Counted from the stretch's first letter, positions 22,401 through 32,061 are shown. The stretch: 64,000 bases of DNA from Bicyclus anynana (GCF_947172395.1 NC_069102.1:14160250-14224249); one strand, 5' to 3'. Notes: a model not told the origin generated them from the letters alone. Numbers and translations are program-made.

Positions 22401-25400
22401 AGAGCCAGGAATAGCGGGGCCATAGACCGACCTAGGGATCGGGGACTAGGGGCTATTGTTGTGTTGTAGTATACACAGCAAGGTAATGCCCATAAATGAC
22501 CACGCTGGGCATGCGGGATGGTCATTCGCAGGCCTAGAGTTTTTGCACCGGTGTGGCTGCTGCCCGACACCGGTCTGTGATACTAGTCGAATTGAAATAG
22601 TATACCGCCATTTATCGGTTAAAAGGGTAGGGACTAAGATGGTAATAATAAGGAGTGAATCATTATGGGGAAGTCTGAAAATGACACCATTGACGGAAAA
22701 GTTGAGGAGTACAAGGTGAAAATGATGAAACTGCAAGTGGAAGGACACAAGTGGGGAGGAAGGCCAATGGATGAGATTGATATATTTTACCTACCCCATT
22801 TAAGTGGGGTATTTCTCTCACATAGCTCAGCTCAGTAATGGTCAGTCAGGCTTATAGTTCGAAGAGCCGATGGACGTTAGGGTCCCAAGGTGTTGGAATG
22901 GCGACTCCGTACCGGAAAGCGCACTATATGGACCGAGGACATCAAGCGGGTTACAGGGAGTTGCTAGATGCTGGCGGCTCGAGACTGTTTTGTTTAGAAG
23001 TGCATGCAAGAGGCCTATGTCTAGCAGTCCATCGGCTGATGATGATGATGATGACGATTTAAGTGGGATAAGGTAAAGGTGATTAGGTATATTGACTTTT
23101 TGTAACGGACTTTACAGCACGAAGCGGAGGAGGTGCAGTCCATATTCCTGCAGACGGAGATCCCGCAGCAGTCGCGAGTGCTGGTGGCGGACTTCGCGCA
23201 GGAGAGGCCTCAGCCGGAGCCGCGCACCAGCTCGCCCGTGAGTACACCGGGCGGCAGACTGGTGGGTGTAGCACGCAGCACGCAGCGGAGGAGGTGCAGT
23301 CCATATTCCTGCAGACGGAGATCCCGCAGCAGTCGCGAGTGCTGGTCGACTGCTGAAATGTGACCAAGTGAAGAGAAGTAGGCTAAGTCCAATGGCACAG
23401 TTGTCCCAGTTCCATCTCTGTCGTACCAACGCAATGAAAGATATAGTGGTATTTCCGGTTGCGCTGCCATTGGTTGAAGTTTGTCTGTTTGTCTGCTCTA
23501 GATTATCTCGTTGATCGCATGTTAGTGTCACTGCAGACCTGAGCCCAGCAGTAGACCTCCATCGGATGGTAATGATACATTGTAATTAAATACTGAAGAC
23601 ATCACTGCCTTTAGTATTTAATGACCAAAACGCAAAAAAGGGATGAAGCGATTTCAATCTAGATTTAATTCTATTAAAGTTAAGTTCTGTGCGAGTGTTC
23701 TTAAACATGTTTGATGAAAATCTGTTGAGACGTTTAAAAGTTCTGAACTTCGTTTGATGAAAAATAGAATGGTGGCAAAATTGGGACATGGAAATCCTAT
23801 TGTTTGTAATAAAATTAAACAATTTTCTTTGATTTGGCTCACATTTTGCGACATTTAAACATTTTTGTTTTGATACAATGCCACATAACTTCATTCTATA
23901 GCTTGGCAATTTAGTTTGTAACACTCCCGATGGCCGCGTAGGAGGTTGGTTGGTGGGTTTGTGTAGCGATGAATGAACACCCGCACAGTCTTTCCCTCCG
24001 TCACCCGCATATCATTGGAGGGTCATCAACGAACTTGCCAGATTATAGTTAATTTCATGACCTTCGGAGGTTATCTAAATTTATAATTTATATCATTTAT
24101 ATTTGCAGCTGGTGGTGAGCGGCAAGATCACCCTGTCGCTGATACAGGACGCGCCGCGAGACACGCCCGAGCGCGACCCCGGTAACGTTGTGATGTCTAA
24201 TACATCTATACTAATATATAAAGCTGAACAGTTTGTTTGTTTGTTCTCTCAGGAACTACTGGTCCGATTTGAAAAATTCTTTCAGTGTTAGATTCAGCCC
24301 ATTTATCGGGGAAGACATAGGCTATATAGTACCCCGTACTCCTACGGGAACGAGAACCACGCGGGTGAAACCGTGTGGCGTGAGCTAGTACTAATAATAG
24401 GTAATAATAATAATAATACGACTTGTGCTCGTTCTTGTGCTGCACATAGTGCACAGCACAAGAATAAAAACTAATATAAAAAGAGGAAAGATTTGATTGT
24501 TTGCATTGAATTTTCTCTTAAACTATTGTACCGATTTTTGGTCTGGACCGAGAAAATAATTGTCTTAGTTGGTAGTACCCTTGACTTTGTTCCCCTTAGA
24601 CCTCTTTTATCCGGTCCTGTCGTAAAATCCGTTCTTAACGGACGTCTACTAACTAAACACTACCTCCCTGCCAAATAAAAGTAGAATAAACTTCCCAGTA
24701 AGCCCGTTTCAATCTTACGCTGTATCGTCACTTAACATCAGATGAGATTGTAGTCAAGGGCTAACGTGTCATCGAATACAAGAAAACATATTCTTATTGA
24801 CTCTTCATTGTTATTATTTACACATTAAGGCTTTAACTTGAACTTGAAAATCATAGAATTAACAATGATCCAGAAGAGTCTTTACAAGCAGCGTGATGAA
24901 GCCGGTGAAACCCATAAAATAGTCACCTGTCTCCTGGAAATTCGCACAGAATTTTTTTTCATAATTTGTATTTCAAAATTTAACACTAACATATATTATT
25001 GAAATTACGTAATTAACGATTACGTAATTTCAATAATATTAAAATTAGTGATGCGACGCTTCGTGTCGTACTGACTCGAGAATGTATTCGTTTTTGAATT
25101 TTGTATTTGGAGCGGCTACGACACTATAGTGTCTATATTATTATTCTAAATATGATGTGTTGAAAATTGACTTGTTCCATTCCAGAGTCCACGGTGGATG
25201 ACTTCACGACGGCCAGCGCGTTCACACAACCGGCAGAAGTATGTTATTTATTTGTTACATTGTTTGGAAATTAATGTAAACTTTCAAGCCCTATTTCACC
25301 ACTTTTAAAAATTTTTGAACATTTCGTATTTTTTTAAGATTTATGAACAAATTTTTAAAACTGTAACTCTAAAAATGAAGGACTTTCCATACAAACTTTC

Positions 25401-26097
25401 AACCCCTATTTCACCCCCTTCTTATTTTATTTTCGCAATAAAAAGTATCCTATAACCTTCTCAGTATTATGGTCTTAAACTGTGCCAAGTTTCATTTGAA
25501 TTCGTTCAGTAGTTTCAGCGTGATGTCCGAATAACAAAAAACACGGACAGACAGACAAAAAATCAAAAAAAAATATTTTTAGCTTCAGTATCGATTATAT
25601 TATAATGTCCCCGAACAAAAATTTTCAAAATAATTTAAATGTACAGAATTCGTATTATACATATAAATTCTAGATGGCGCTGTCGTCCGTTATGCCACGC
25701 TAACGTTTGTTGTTACAAATGTTATAAGTAAAATCTTGAATTGCGAATAAATGTATAGAATTCGACCATTTTTATTATTATAAGTATAGATAGATAGATT
25801 ATTTTGAAACGTCAAGTTATGTCTTGATTTAATTAATGGTGGTAAGTCAAGTCGAAAACTTAAAATTAAAAAACGAGGGTTCCAAACGCTCCTTGGTGCG
25901 AGAGGTTTTAGGTCGGGGGTCTTAAATTATTTTAACCTTTTTCAATTATGTTCAACCGTCAAAATTTGATTTTCTAATGTTTCTAGAAAGAGGAAGATAT
26001 AGAAGAGTCCGACGAGGAAATTGAAATTGAAGAGGAAATAGAGATAGAAGAGATCGAGGAGGAAGAAGAGGAGGAGAAAAAAGACGCGCAAAAATAA
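13339..26097 (+). CDS. ric3: RIC3-like nicotinic acetylcholine receptor chaperone (split gene, N-terminus incomplete)
   Basis: RIC3 is an ER membrane protein that promotes folding, assembly and surface delivery of nicotinic acetylcholine receptors. Ten coding exons are placed: 13339-13476, 14402-14504, 15983-16074, 18942-19021, 20640-21386, 21802-21888, 23118-23237, 24109-24181, 25186-25238 and 25987-26097. Together they encode about 534 residues. In order they give a Pro/Gly-rich segment, one membrane span ('MPIYTICIIVFFVYTL'), the conserved 'PVAPDPQFRRRVF' motif, a coiled coil ('LRSKLAETERALQRIV') and a long Glu-rich cytosolic tail ending in an E/I/K run. All junctions keep phase except exon 3 to exon 4. 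There a further small exon (length 1 modulo 3) is implied but was not found. The N-terminal exon is also unresolved. The tail is much longer and more acidic than the conserved core, as is common for RIC3. Confidence 0.9.
13748..13856 (+). mobile_element. retrotransposon 3' end with (tttgac)n tail
   Basis: It matches the 3' UTR of the 6179-10110 family ('gacgtttcgaaag', 'gcttgtaaactaagcctat') and ends in 'tgaattttgactttgac' repeats. A foreign 'aagaaatcgtacagccgcg' string breaks the match before the tail, and the same string occurs near 12,510. Confidence 0.6.
14402..14504 (+). CDS. ric3: RIC3 exon: conserved post-membrane motif
   Basis: Acceptor 'ttttag', donor 'ctgg|gtaagt'; it starts in phase 0 and ends one base into a codon. 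It encodes 'ILFKRTGPYEPVAPDPQFRR', a hallmark segment after the membrane span, then 'VFRDDSRTSPDKL'. Confidence 0.93.
14687..14721. repeat. perfect hairpin, 16-bp arms
   Basis: The arm 'acgacaataccggtct' (14687-14702) pairs exactly with 14706-14721 across the loop 'gat', inside a RIC3 intron. Confidence 0.85.
15983..16074 (+). CDS. ric3: RIC3 exon: coiled coil
   Basis: Acceptor 'tgtctag'. The leading 'gg' completes a Gly codon with the last base of the previous exon. It encodes 'DAELAALRSKLAETERALQR' and 'IVGQLAQRDA', the heptad-patterned coiled coil of RIC3. The donor 'gcg|gtacct' ends in phase 0. Confidence 0.93.
16075..18941. other. RIC3 intron(s), 2.9 kb, expected to hide a small exon
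   Basis: This is AT-rich sequence without recognisable transposons. The flanking exons disagree in phase (phase 0 out, one base needed in), so a short exon of length 1 modulo 3 should lie here. I looked for acceptor and donor pairs with an open frame and found none convincing; one near 16,912 gives an immediate stop. Confidence 0.5.
18942..19021 (+). CDS. ric3: RIC3 exon: helix after the coiled coil
   Basis: Acceptor 'gccgacag', donor 'cag|gttctt'. It has two leading bases and then 26 codons, including 'VSAISGLVAEVTQQMEAG'. The pattern matches the second conserved helix of RIC3 proteins (human 'LHQLREITRVMKEGK' at the same place). It leaves in phase 0, consistent with the next exon. Confidence 0.72.
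19022..20639. other. RIC3 intron, no other feature seen
   Basis: This is very AT-rich sequence. There are no ORFs of note and no transposon that I recognise. Confidence 0.6.
20640..21386 (+). CDS. ric3: RIC3 exon: long acidic tail
   Basis: This exon has 249 codons in phase 0, with acceptor 'ttaattatag' and donor 'gtcaag|gtacgt'. It opens 'EALDNARPYTNGTVIHSG' and then becomes a Glu/Pro/Lys-rich, probably disordered segment. A 31-codon internal duplication begins at 'DEKANLDEV' (21015) and 'DEKANVDEV' (21108). The AT-rich codons contrast with the GC-rich neighbouring exons. Confidence 0.88.
21802..21888 (+). CDS. ric3: RIC3 exon
   Basis: This exon has 29 codons in phase 0, with acceptor 'atgtgtag' and donor 'aaaacg|gtaagg'. 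It encodes 'VVGMEVTAHAADGG' followed by a Pro/Lys-rich stretch. It is GC-rich against AT-rich introns. Confidence 0.8.
22215..22335 (-). mobile_element. RTE-type LINE 3' fragment, minus orientation
   Basis: On the minus strand this resembles the degenerate end of the RTE reverse-transcriptase ORF seen at 34980-35470, with an (atg)n-type end at 'catcatcatt'. It lies in a RIC3 intron. Confidence 0.7.
22850..23060 (+). mobile_element. RTE-type LINE 3' fragment, plus orientation, (ATG)n tail
   Basis: The frame 'RRADGR' (then a stop) and 'GPKVLEW' matches the RTE tail coded on the minus strand at 35,170-35,260, with stops. It ends in 'tgatgatgatgatgatga'. It lies just upstream of RIC3 exon 23118-23237. 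Confidence 0.85.
23118..23237 (+). CDS. ric3: RIC3 exon, source of a partial tandem copy
   Basis: This exon has 40 codons in phase 0, with acceptor 'tttacag' and donor 'tcgccc|gtgagt'. It encodes 'HEAEEVQSIFLQTEIPQQSR' and then 'VLVADFAQERPQPEP'. The first 68 bases recur 161 bp downstream. Confidence 0.88.
23279..23346 (+). pseudogene. partial tandem duplicate of the preceding RIC3 exon
   Basis: The 68 bases match 23118-23185 with a single visible mismatch (Glu codon gaa to gca). The copy keeps the reading frame and is preceded by 'gcacgcag', a weak acceptor, but it breaks off at 'gtgctg' before 'gtcgac'. It is probably not spliced in. If used from 'ag|cacgcag' to 'ctg|gtcgac' it would add 21 codons in phase. 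Confidence 0.85.
23370..23535. repeat. dispersed repeat, partner near 55540-55640
   Basis: The strings 'gttccatctctgtcgtacc', 'gatatttcc'-like and 'attggttga' occur in the same order near 55,550 ('gttccatctccttcgtccc'). The family is unknown and non-coding. Confidence 0.55.
24109..24181 (+). CDS. ric3: RIC3 exon
   Basis: Acceptor 'atttgcag', donor 'cccg|gtaacg'. It encodes 'LVVSGKITLSLIQDAPRDTP' and 'ERDP' and ends one base into a codon. Confidence 0.85.
24205..24400 (+). repeat. lepidopteran-type dispersed repeat
   Basis: The order 'actaatatataaagctga', 'tttgttctctcagg', 'ttcagtgttagattcagcc', 'tatatagtaccccgtac', 'cgggtgaaaccg' recurs inverted at 57795-57985. Partial copies occur near 26,290, 37,870 and 60,010. 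It is non-coding and common in intronic DNA of this window. Confidence 0.75.
24993..25039. repeat. perfect hairpin, 21-bp arms
   Basis: The arm 24993-25013 ('attgaaattacgtaat' at its end) is the exact reverse complement of 25019-25039 across the loop 'taacg'. It lies in a RIC3 intron. Confidence 0.85.
25186..25238 (+). CDS. ric3: RIC3 exon
   Basis: Acceptor 'cattccag', donor 'gcagaa|gtatgt'. The two leading bases complete a Glu codon, then it encodes 'STVDDFTTASAFTQPAE'. It leaves in phase 0. Confidence 0.82.
25987..26097 (+). CDS. ric3: RIC3 terminal coding exon
   Basis: Acceptor 'gtttctag'; 36 codons and a TAA stop. It encodes an almost pure Glu/Ile/Asp run ending 'EKKDAQK'. The frame continues from the previous exon, and no donor precedes the stop. 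Confidence 0.82.
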   Translation, partial: KEEDIEESDEEIEIEEEIEIEEIEEEEEEEKKDAQK

Positions 26098-27176
26098 ACA
26101 GTGAACTGATAGTATTAGAACTAACAATGGTATATAGGAGCTAGTGGTTCGGTTACGTCACTTTGTTGAGTCATTGCGATTGTCGCTATCATTATGATTG
26201 TGACCAATTGAATAGATTAAGAATTAAGCCGGATTTAAAATTTTCCGAAAATTAAGTAAACACGTAATTTATCTCTACACAAATCTTATTATGAAGAGGA
26301 TGAATTTGTTTGTTTGTAGTGAATATGCTCCGAAACTGATAGACCAATAACAAAAAATATTTCACCAGTGGAAAGCTATATTATCAGCGAGTAGCATGGG
26401 TTATATTACTACGCTGATAAAATCACAGGTGATTCACTAGATAAGAGACTAGGAATCGAATATTGGACTAATTACAAACTAAATTTTGCTGTTAAAAAAC
26501 TGTTTCTGACCATTGACGCTTTATTTTCAAACGGCAAATGAGATTTTTCCAAATTCTGTTGATTATGCAATTCTGTTTGTCTCATTTTTCCCCTCAAACT
26601 ATTGCTAGCTTCTGTATTATATTAATTAGGAATAAATTGTTTCAAATTAATCCTACTTTAAGGTTTAAATTTGATACATTTCGTAAGGTGACAAGGTAAT
26701 GCTTTTTTTTTTCATTTTTGACAAATTCTCAGTGAGATTCTCAATCTTTTCTAGCATGAAGTGACTCTTAAAGTAATCTCAATTTTAGAAAAAAAGGATG
26801 GTCGTTTTGATAATCATATTGTTTCTTGCACATAATGTGGTAAAACTTTTTTTATATTATTATATCTTTTGATTGGGGACCATCCATATGTCGTGACGTC
26901 ACAATTATTCCATGATTGGTTTTAGCTTTTTGCTGCAATTCTAATTCTTTAAAGGCATGTTAGTAGACAAAGCTTGTATAATTTCTCTATAACTTGAGAG
27001 TTGTAACTTAGTCAATGGATGCCCCTTGTAATGTTAAAAACACAAGTATACAAAAAATGTTTAGAATTAATTATTAGTAAATAATTAGATGTATTAATTA
27101 CCACAACACATAATAAATTCGTACTTTTTATATTAAATGTGAATTGACTGTGAGTCAAAATGGTAGTGAATTGTAA
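26098..27176. other. RIC3 3' UTR or intergenic sequence
   Basis: AT-rich, non-coding. A dispersed-repeat fragment at about 26,285-26,430 matches that near 60,010-60,140 ('gaaagctatattatcagcga'). The true transcript end cannot be fixed from sequence. Confidence 0.5.
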
Positions 27177-27490
27177 GTTATAACTAAACTAAAGCTATAC
27201 GAGGAGTACTGTTTACTAACAAACAAATTAGAAATGAGGGTAGAAAACGCATGTCATTTCATAACTTTTTTATTTTAAATTATGAATTGTTGTTTTGTAA
27301 AATATTATTAAAAATATAGTAACTATATCTAATTGTTTTAAGCTTATTAATCATATTTATTTTAATTAATTTAAGAACAAGTTAATTATAATTATTATTA
27401 GATTTGAAATGACTAGAGATTTATACCCTCATTTTAAATTTGTTTGTTGGTAAACAGTACTCCTCAAGTATGGCTTTAGTATAGTTATAA
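27177..27490. mobile_element. MITE-like element with about 50-bp inverted ends
   Basis: The left end 'ttataactaaactaaagc' with 'gaggagtactgtttac' pairs with the right end 'gtaaacagtactcctc' and 'gctttagtatagttataa'. The interior is AT-rich and non-coding. It lies about 1.1 kb past the RIC3 stop, possibly in the 3' UTR. Confidence 0.85.
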
Positions 27491-28746
27491 TGTTAAATGC
27501 AAAAACTCATAAATAATGACATAGATTACCCTATTTAAGGGCACATCTATTAGTTTGAAATTTATTAAGTGTTCATAATAATGAGTTACAATATGACTTG
27601 TGTGCCAAATTTACTTCCAGCTTTTTGAATTTTGCATATAGACTTTGTGTAGATTTTTATAGATTGGTACATTTATCGAAGAAAAAAAAAACGCCAAATT
27701 ATTTGAATTAAGTATACATTTGTACTGTAGCTTTTTTAATTTCAAACAGTAAGTAAATAATTTATAGCATAGGCTGTAACAAAATTTGTATTTATGATAT
27801 ATTTCTTATTATTTTATTTTAATACATTTGATAAGAAAAATTGTTTGTTAGTTTTTATAAAATATTGTCAAATATGAAGCCGCGCACATAGTCACACATT
27901 TTTAAATTTACACGCCATTCTAAATCGCGAGACTCCACGCCTCTCGACTTTTTAACCAACTTTCAAAAAGTAAGAGGTTCTATGTATAGTGGTTTGCAAA
28001 ATGTTCATCTTTGTATATTTTAAATTACAGTCAAGTGGGCAAAGCAAAATGCTAAATCGAGAAAATACCTTAAATTAAAAAAAAACGTGTTACTTAAACT
28101 TTAATTTTAAATAATTCAAATGTATAAGATATTTCCCATAATCTAACATTGACATATTTGATGAGAATTAAAAAAAGAATTGAATCATCTAAACTATTGA
28201 AAATTTATGTTGTTTAAAGTTATGATATTTTCTCGGTATCTGTGACTGGTATAATAAATTACTCAAGTATAAACTTTGTTCTATTTGTGTTTTGCGTATT
28301 GAACCAAGTTGTGTTATTGGTTTCACTTGGTGTGTTTAAGTTCTGCATTTAAATTCTTTATTTTTCTTCTTCTTTCTGCCTTCTGCTTATTATATTTTTG
28401 CTTGTATTAAACTCATATATATTACAAGTAAAATAAATACTTTATTTGATTTATTTATAGTACTTAATTGTTATTAAAGGAATCCATCAACTTGTGAGTA
28501 AAGAAATAGCTTAACATTCCTTTTGTGAAGAAATAACAAAAATAATTATTTATATTTTATATTCTTTTTAAATTTATTTTTGTTGTTATAACACATAGAT
28601 GGATGTCAACATTTATTTTATAGCATTTTGTTATAGTTGCTTATTAATTTTATAATAATTGTTTGATTAGTTTTAGTGAAGAATAAAATATGTTTAACAC
28701 TGACATCATTATATTTATTTCCTAATCAACGATTCCTTGATTGAGA
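27491..28746. other. AT-rich non-coding stretch
   Basis: It contains 'accaactttcaaaaagtaag' at 27,956, resembling the ends of the 5603-10669 composite, and several AATAAA words. I see no gene. Confidence 0.5.
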
Positions 28747-29033
28747 GCTGTGATAGCCCAGTGGATATGACCTCTCTGCCTTTGATTCCGGAGGGTGTGG
28801 GTTCGAATCCAGTCCGGGGCATGCACCTCCAACTTTTCAGTTGTGTGCATTTTAAGAAATTAAATATCACGTGTCTCAATCGGTGAAGGAAAACATCGTG
28901 AATTGTCTTAATTCTCTGCATGTGTGAAGTCTGCCAATCTGCATTGGGCCAGTGTGGTGGACTTTTGGCCTAACCCCTCTCATTCTGAGAGGAGACTCGA
29001 GCTCAGCAGTGAGCCGAATATGGGTTGATGACG
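28747..29033 (+). mobile_element. tRNA-derived SINE (family 1), near full length
   Basis: The head 'gctgtgatagcccagtgg' and B-box 'gggttcgaatccagtcc' give a recognisable pol III promoter. The family body follows and ends 'gccgaatatgggttgatgac'. Confidence 0.9.
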
Positions 29034-30282
29034 ACAATTGTTCTAGTGGGGATCAACGAACACTGTGCTTACTGGTGCAGGGTTGCCTGCACCTGGACCC
29101 TTTGTACACCACCATTCATTGGCTTTCTGAACTGTCTCTTTATAGGAGACACAAATATTTCTAACATACATAATATACCTTTGAAACCTCTTTGGTTTTG
29201 CTGGTAGTGCTGTGAATCTCATCAGAGGTTCCCAGCTCTAAATTGGCTCATGTCTGATGTAGCTGTAGGCTTCAGAAGTGGTTAGTTACGACTCTACCAG
29301 TTAAGATGTACTGGGATTCGATTTAGTGTTACAATATGATGCTAAACCATCAAAGTTATGGGAAAAAAACTTGTACCTCTTCCAAATTAGCCCCCTTCCA
29401 TGTTACACTGCATTACCACTTAACATTAGGTGACATAGCAGTCAAGGACTAACTTGTCATTGAATAAAACTTGATTAGAGCGATTATTTTGTTTAATAGT
29501 GTCTTTGTAATCTCCAGTTGAGAGTTGATGTTTATTAGGTCTATGTTTTTCAAAACAAAGTGGATAGTTCTAGAATTAGGGCACTTTAAAGTCACAAACA
29601 CTTTCTTTTATTTCTTTTGTACCCTTTAACTTAAGTAAAAAAGTGAAGAAGGTAAGTAAAAACTGCAACATTAGATGTTGTCCCTCATCCATATTTATTG
29701 TATATTGATTAACATTTATTAAATTAGAGTTATATTGTTTGTATTTACACACTATTCTGCTCTATGTGCTGTGGGTGTTGAGATTAGTTACCTGAAAACA
29801 AAATGGAATAATTAGAAAAATAAAATCAATTACAAATATACTTGATTGTATCTCAAAAACAACTGAACCAATTTTTATAAAACTTGCATTATTTTTTAAG
29901 TTAGAGTATCCACCAAGTCTACAATGTTATTGTAATCTAATTTAGTTTTTGAGATATTTGCAGACAAATACATTTATGAAATTTGGCTGACACATATATG
30001 GTAGGTGTCCACATATCCACATCATAGATATACATGTATATTATTTGTATAGAAAGTCATACAAGTGCGTCCACTGATTCGCATCATATGGATCGAAAAA
30101 GAACTTTCAGGTATATCAAACATTTTGTACAATAGGTAGTTAGATTCCAAGACAGTTTAACATACATTTCATCATGGGAATCTCAATGCATAAGCTAGAT
30201 TTGGTTATGAAGAAAATGAAATATTTATAATGTTAAAAATCAAATAACTATTGAGAAATGTGCTGTAATTAGATGAAATGAA
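29034..30282. other. non-coding stretch downstream of NDUFA11
   Basis: There are no sustained frames. A 'tccatgttacactgcattac' and 'ttaggtgacatagcagtcaa' block near 29,400 resembles the SINE family 2 tail. The rest is AT-rich. Confidence 0.45.
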
Positions 30283-30789
30283 TTAAGACGCCTTACCCTT
30301 GGTCCATGTTTTCAACTCCTCAATATCCTTAACCAAAGAGAAGTCATGGTGCACAGACTTGATACTATTAGCAGCAGGAGTGAATCCAGGTAACAAGCTC
30401 CAGTTATCTTCTCTGCTCATCTTCACCGTGATGGCCACGGCGCCCAGGACGATCGCTGCGGGTACTCCCACAGTCACGGAGCGCTGCCAGGCACCGAACA
30501 CGCCTCCAGCGACCGCGCCGCCCAAAAAGTAGTTGATCTTGTCATTCTTCCCCCTTACGTTCGCGGCGTAGTTAGCGCTCAACGTAAAAGCTGTAGCCAT
30601 ACCGACTAAAGGCCCAATGAAGTACGCATAACGGTAGCCAACGTTGAAGAACCCTTTCGGATGAGAGTACATGAGAACGTCCCATGTTCCCATACCGAGC
30701 CCGGCGAGCGCTGCATATTTGCCGGTTACCACTGATTTCTTGAACACATCGTGCCCTTCAGGCGTGTCATAGTATTTGTAGGAGAACAT
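30283..30789 (-). CDS. NDUFA11: NADH dehydrogenase [ubiquinone] 1 alpha subcomplex subunit 11
   Basis: This is an accessory subunit of mitochondrial respiratory complex I, in the inner membrane and needed for assembly and stability of the membrane arm. The frame gives 168 residues from the ATG at 30789 ('MFSYKYYDTPEG'). The frame is open a few codons further upstream but with no ATG, so this start is preferred. It has four hydrophobic, Gly-rich segments in the Tim17/22/23-like pattern: 'YAALAGLGMG', 'YAYFIGPLVGMATAF', 'FLGGAVAGGVFGAW' and 'VPAAIVLGAVAITV'. The end is polar. It is intronless here and divergently transcribed from the capping-protein gene. Length matches the family (about 140-175 residues). 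I see no truncation or missing part. Confidence 0.93.
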   Translation of the reverse strand: MFSYKYYDTPEGHDVFKKSVVTGKYAALAGLGMGTWDVLMYSHPKGFFNVGYRYAYFIGPLVGMATAFTLSANYAANVRGKNDKINYFLGGAVAGGVFGAWQRSVTVGVPAAIVLGAVAITVKMSREDNWSLLPGFTPAANSIKSVHHDFSLVKDIEELKTWTKGKAS

Positions 30790-31194
30790 TTTTAATTTCA
30801 ATTAACAATTTTAAAATTGTTACACAACACTACTTGCAAAGACATTTGAAATGAAATAACAGTGACACTGACATTTGGCATCTTTGACACTGACATTATT
30901 TACCAATTTTTTTGTTTATGGTCTACAACAACAATAATTATTCTACGATTAAATTATTCTAATATTACTAAGCTTGAATAAAAAAATTAAAAACTACATA
31001 AATTATTTATGAAATATTATTTTTGAATATTCAACTTTATAATAAATTAATTGTAATTAATTTTCTACTCTGTATTTCCTAAGCATTATTAATATAGCTC
31101 GTGCGAGTAGGGTCACATCACTATTTGACATAGCAAAATATTGTTGATGGTCGTTAATCGTGTTTTATCTGTCACCGTGTCAAAAGTACCAACA
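30790..31194. promoter_or_regulatory. divergent (bidirectional) promoter region
   Basis: The 405-bp AT-rich spacer separates the ATG codons of two housekeeping genes on opposite strands, so both promoters must lie in it or overlap. No TATA box at a convincing distance is seen. 'agtgacactgacat' and 'tttgacactgacatt' form a short repeated block near 30,862-30,895. Confidence 0.6.
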
Positions 31195-32061
31195 ATGGCG
31201 GCGGACGGTGACGATGTGATTAGTGATCAGGAAAAAGTGAGAATTGTTTCGGATTTTATACTACATTCGCCTCCGGGAGAGTTCAACGAAGTGTTTAATG
31301 ATGTGAGAGTGCTGCTGAACAATGACACGCTGCTCAAGGAGGGCGCGAGCGGCGCGTTCGCACAGTACAACAAGGACCAGCTCACGCCCGTGCGCCTCGA
31401 GGGCTCGGAGCTGCACACGCTCATCACCGACCACAACGAGCTCGGCGGCGGGCGCTTCTTCGACCCGCGCTCCAAGCGCTCCTTCAAGTACGACCACTTG
31501 CGCAAGGAGGCGTCCGAGTACGAGCCCTACGAGCCGGACCGCGCGGCCGAGCCGTGGCGCGCCGCGCTCGACGTGGAGCTCAGCAACTACGTGGCGGAGC
31601 ACTACAAGCACGGCGCCAGCCTGGTGGTGGGGCGCGCGCTGGAGTCGGGCGCCGTGGCGCTGGTGGCGTGCATCGAGCACCACCAGTTCCAGCCCAAGAA
31701 CTACTGGAACGGGCGGTGGCGCTCCGTGTGGGCGCTGACGGTGGGCGGCGGCGCGGCCGAGCTGCGCGGCATGCTGCGCGTGCAGGTGCACTACTACGAG
31801 GACGGGAACGTGCAGCTGGTGAGCAGCAAGGAGGTGCGCGCGCCGCTGGCGGCGGGCGGCGAGGCGGGCGCGGCGCGCGAGGCGGTCCGGCTGCTGGCCG
31901 AGGCGGAGGGCGCGTACCAGACGGCCATCTCCGACAACTACAAGACCATGAGCGACACCACGTTCAAGGCGCTGCGCCGGCAGCTGCCCGTGACGCGCAG
32001 CAAGATCGACTGGGCGCGCCTCGTGTCCTACACCATCGGCAAGGAGCTCAAGAGCCAATGA
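31195..32061 (+). CDS. cpa: F-actin-capping protein subunit alpha
   Basis: With the beta subunit it forms the heterodimer that caps actin filament barbed ends, limiting growth in the cell cortex and muscle Z-discs. The frame gives 288 residues (family about 286). The ATG at 31195 has a good context ('caacaatggcg'), and the frame runs further upstream without need. Visible family landmarks are 'KVRIVSDFILHSPPGEFNEV', 'LLNNDTLLKEGA', 'VEHHQFQPKNYWNGRW'-type ('IEHHQFQPKNYWNGRWRS'), 'VQVHYYEDGNVQLV', and the actin-binding C-terminal tentacle with 'FKALRRQLPVTRSKIDW'. It is intronless, with extreme GC at third positions from about 31,330, unlike the AT-rich surroundings. That bias also creates long antisense frames that are not genes. 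Confidence 0.97.
   Translation: MAADGDDVISDQEKVRIVSDFILHSPPGEFNEVFNDVRVLLNNDTLLKEGASGAFAQYNKDQLTPVRLEGSELHTLITDHNELGGGRFFDPRSKRSFKYDHLRKEASEYEPYEPDRAAEPWRAALDVELSNYVAEHYKHGASLVVGRALESGAVALVACIEHHQFQPKNYWNGRWRSVWALTVGGGAAELRGMLRVQVHYYEDGNVQLVSSKEVRAPLAAGGEAGAAREAVRLLAEAEGAYQTAISDNYKTMSDTTFKALRRQLPVTRSKIDWARLVSYTIGKELKSQ

Noticed and set aside
25942..26127. Hydrophobic minus-strand ORF 'LFFLLDLFYLYFLF'
   Set aside because: It is the reverse of the Glu/Ile-rich last RIC3 exon.
28747..28830. tRNA gene
   Set aside because: A and B boxes are present, but the sequence continues into a repeated SINE body and the cloverleaf is not complete; the same holds at 36,400-36,460 and 59,669.
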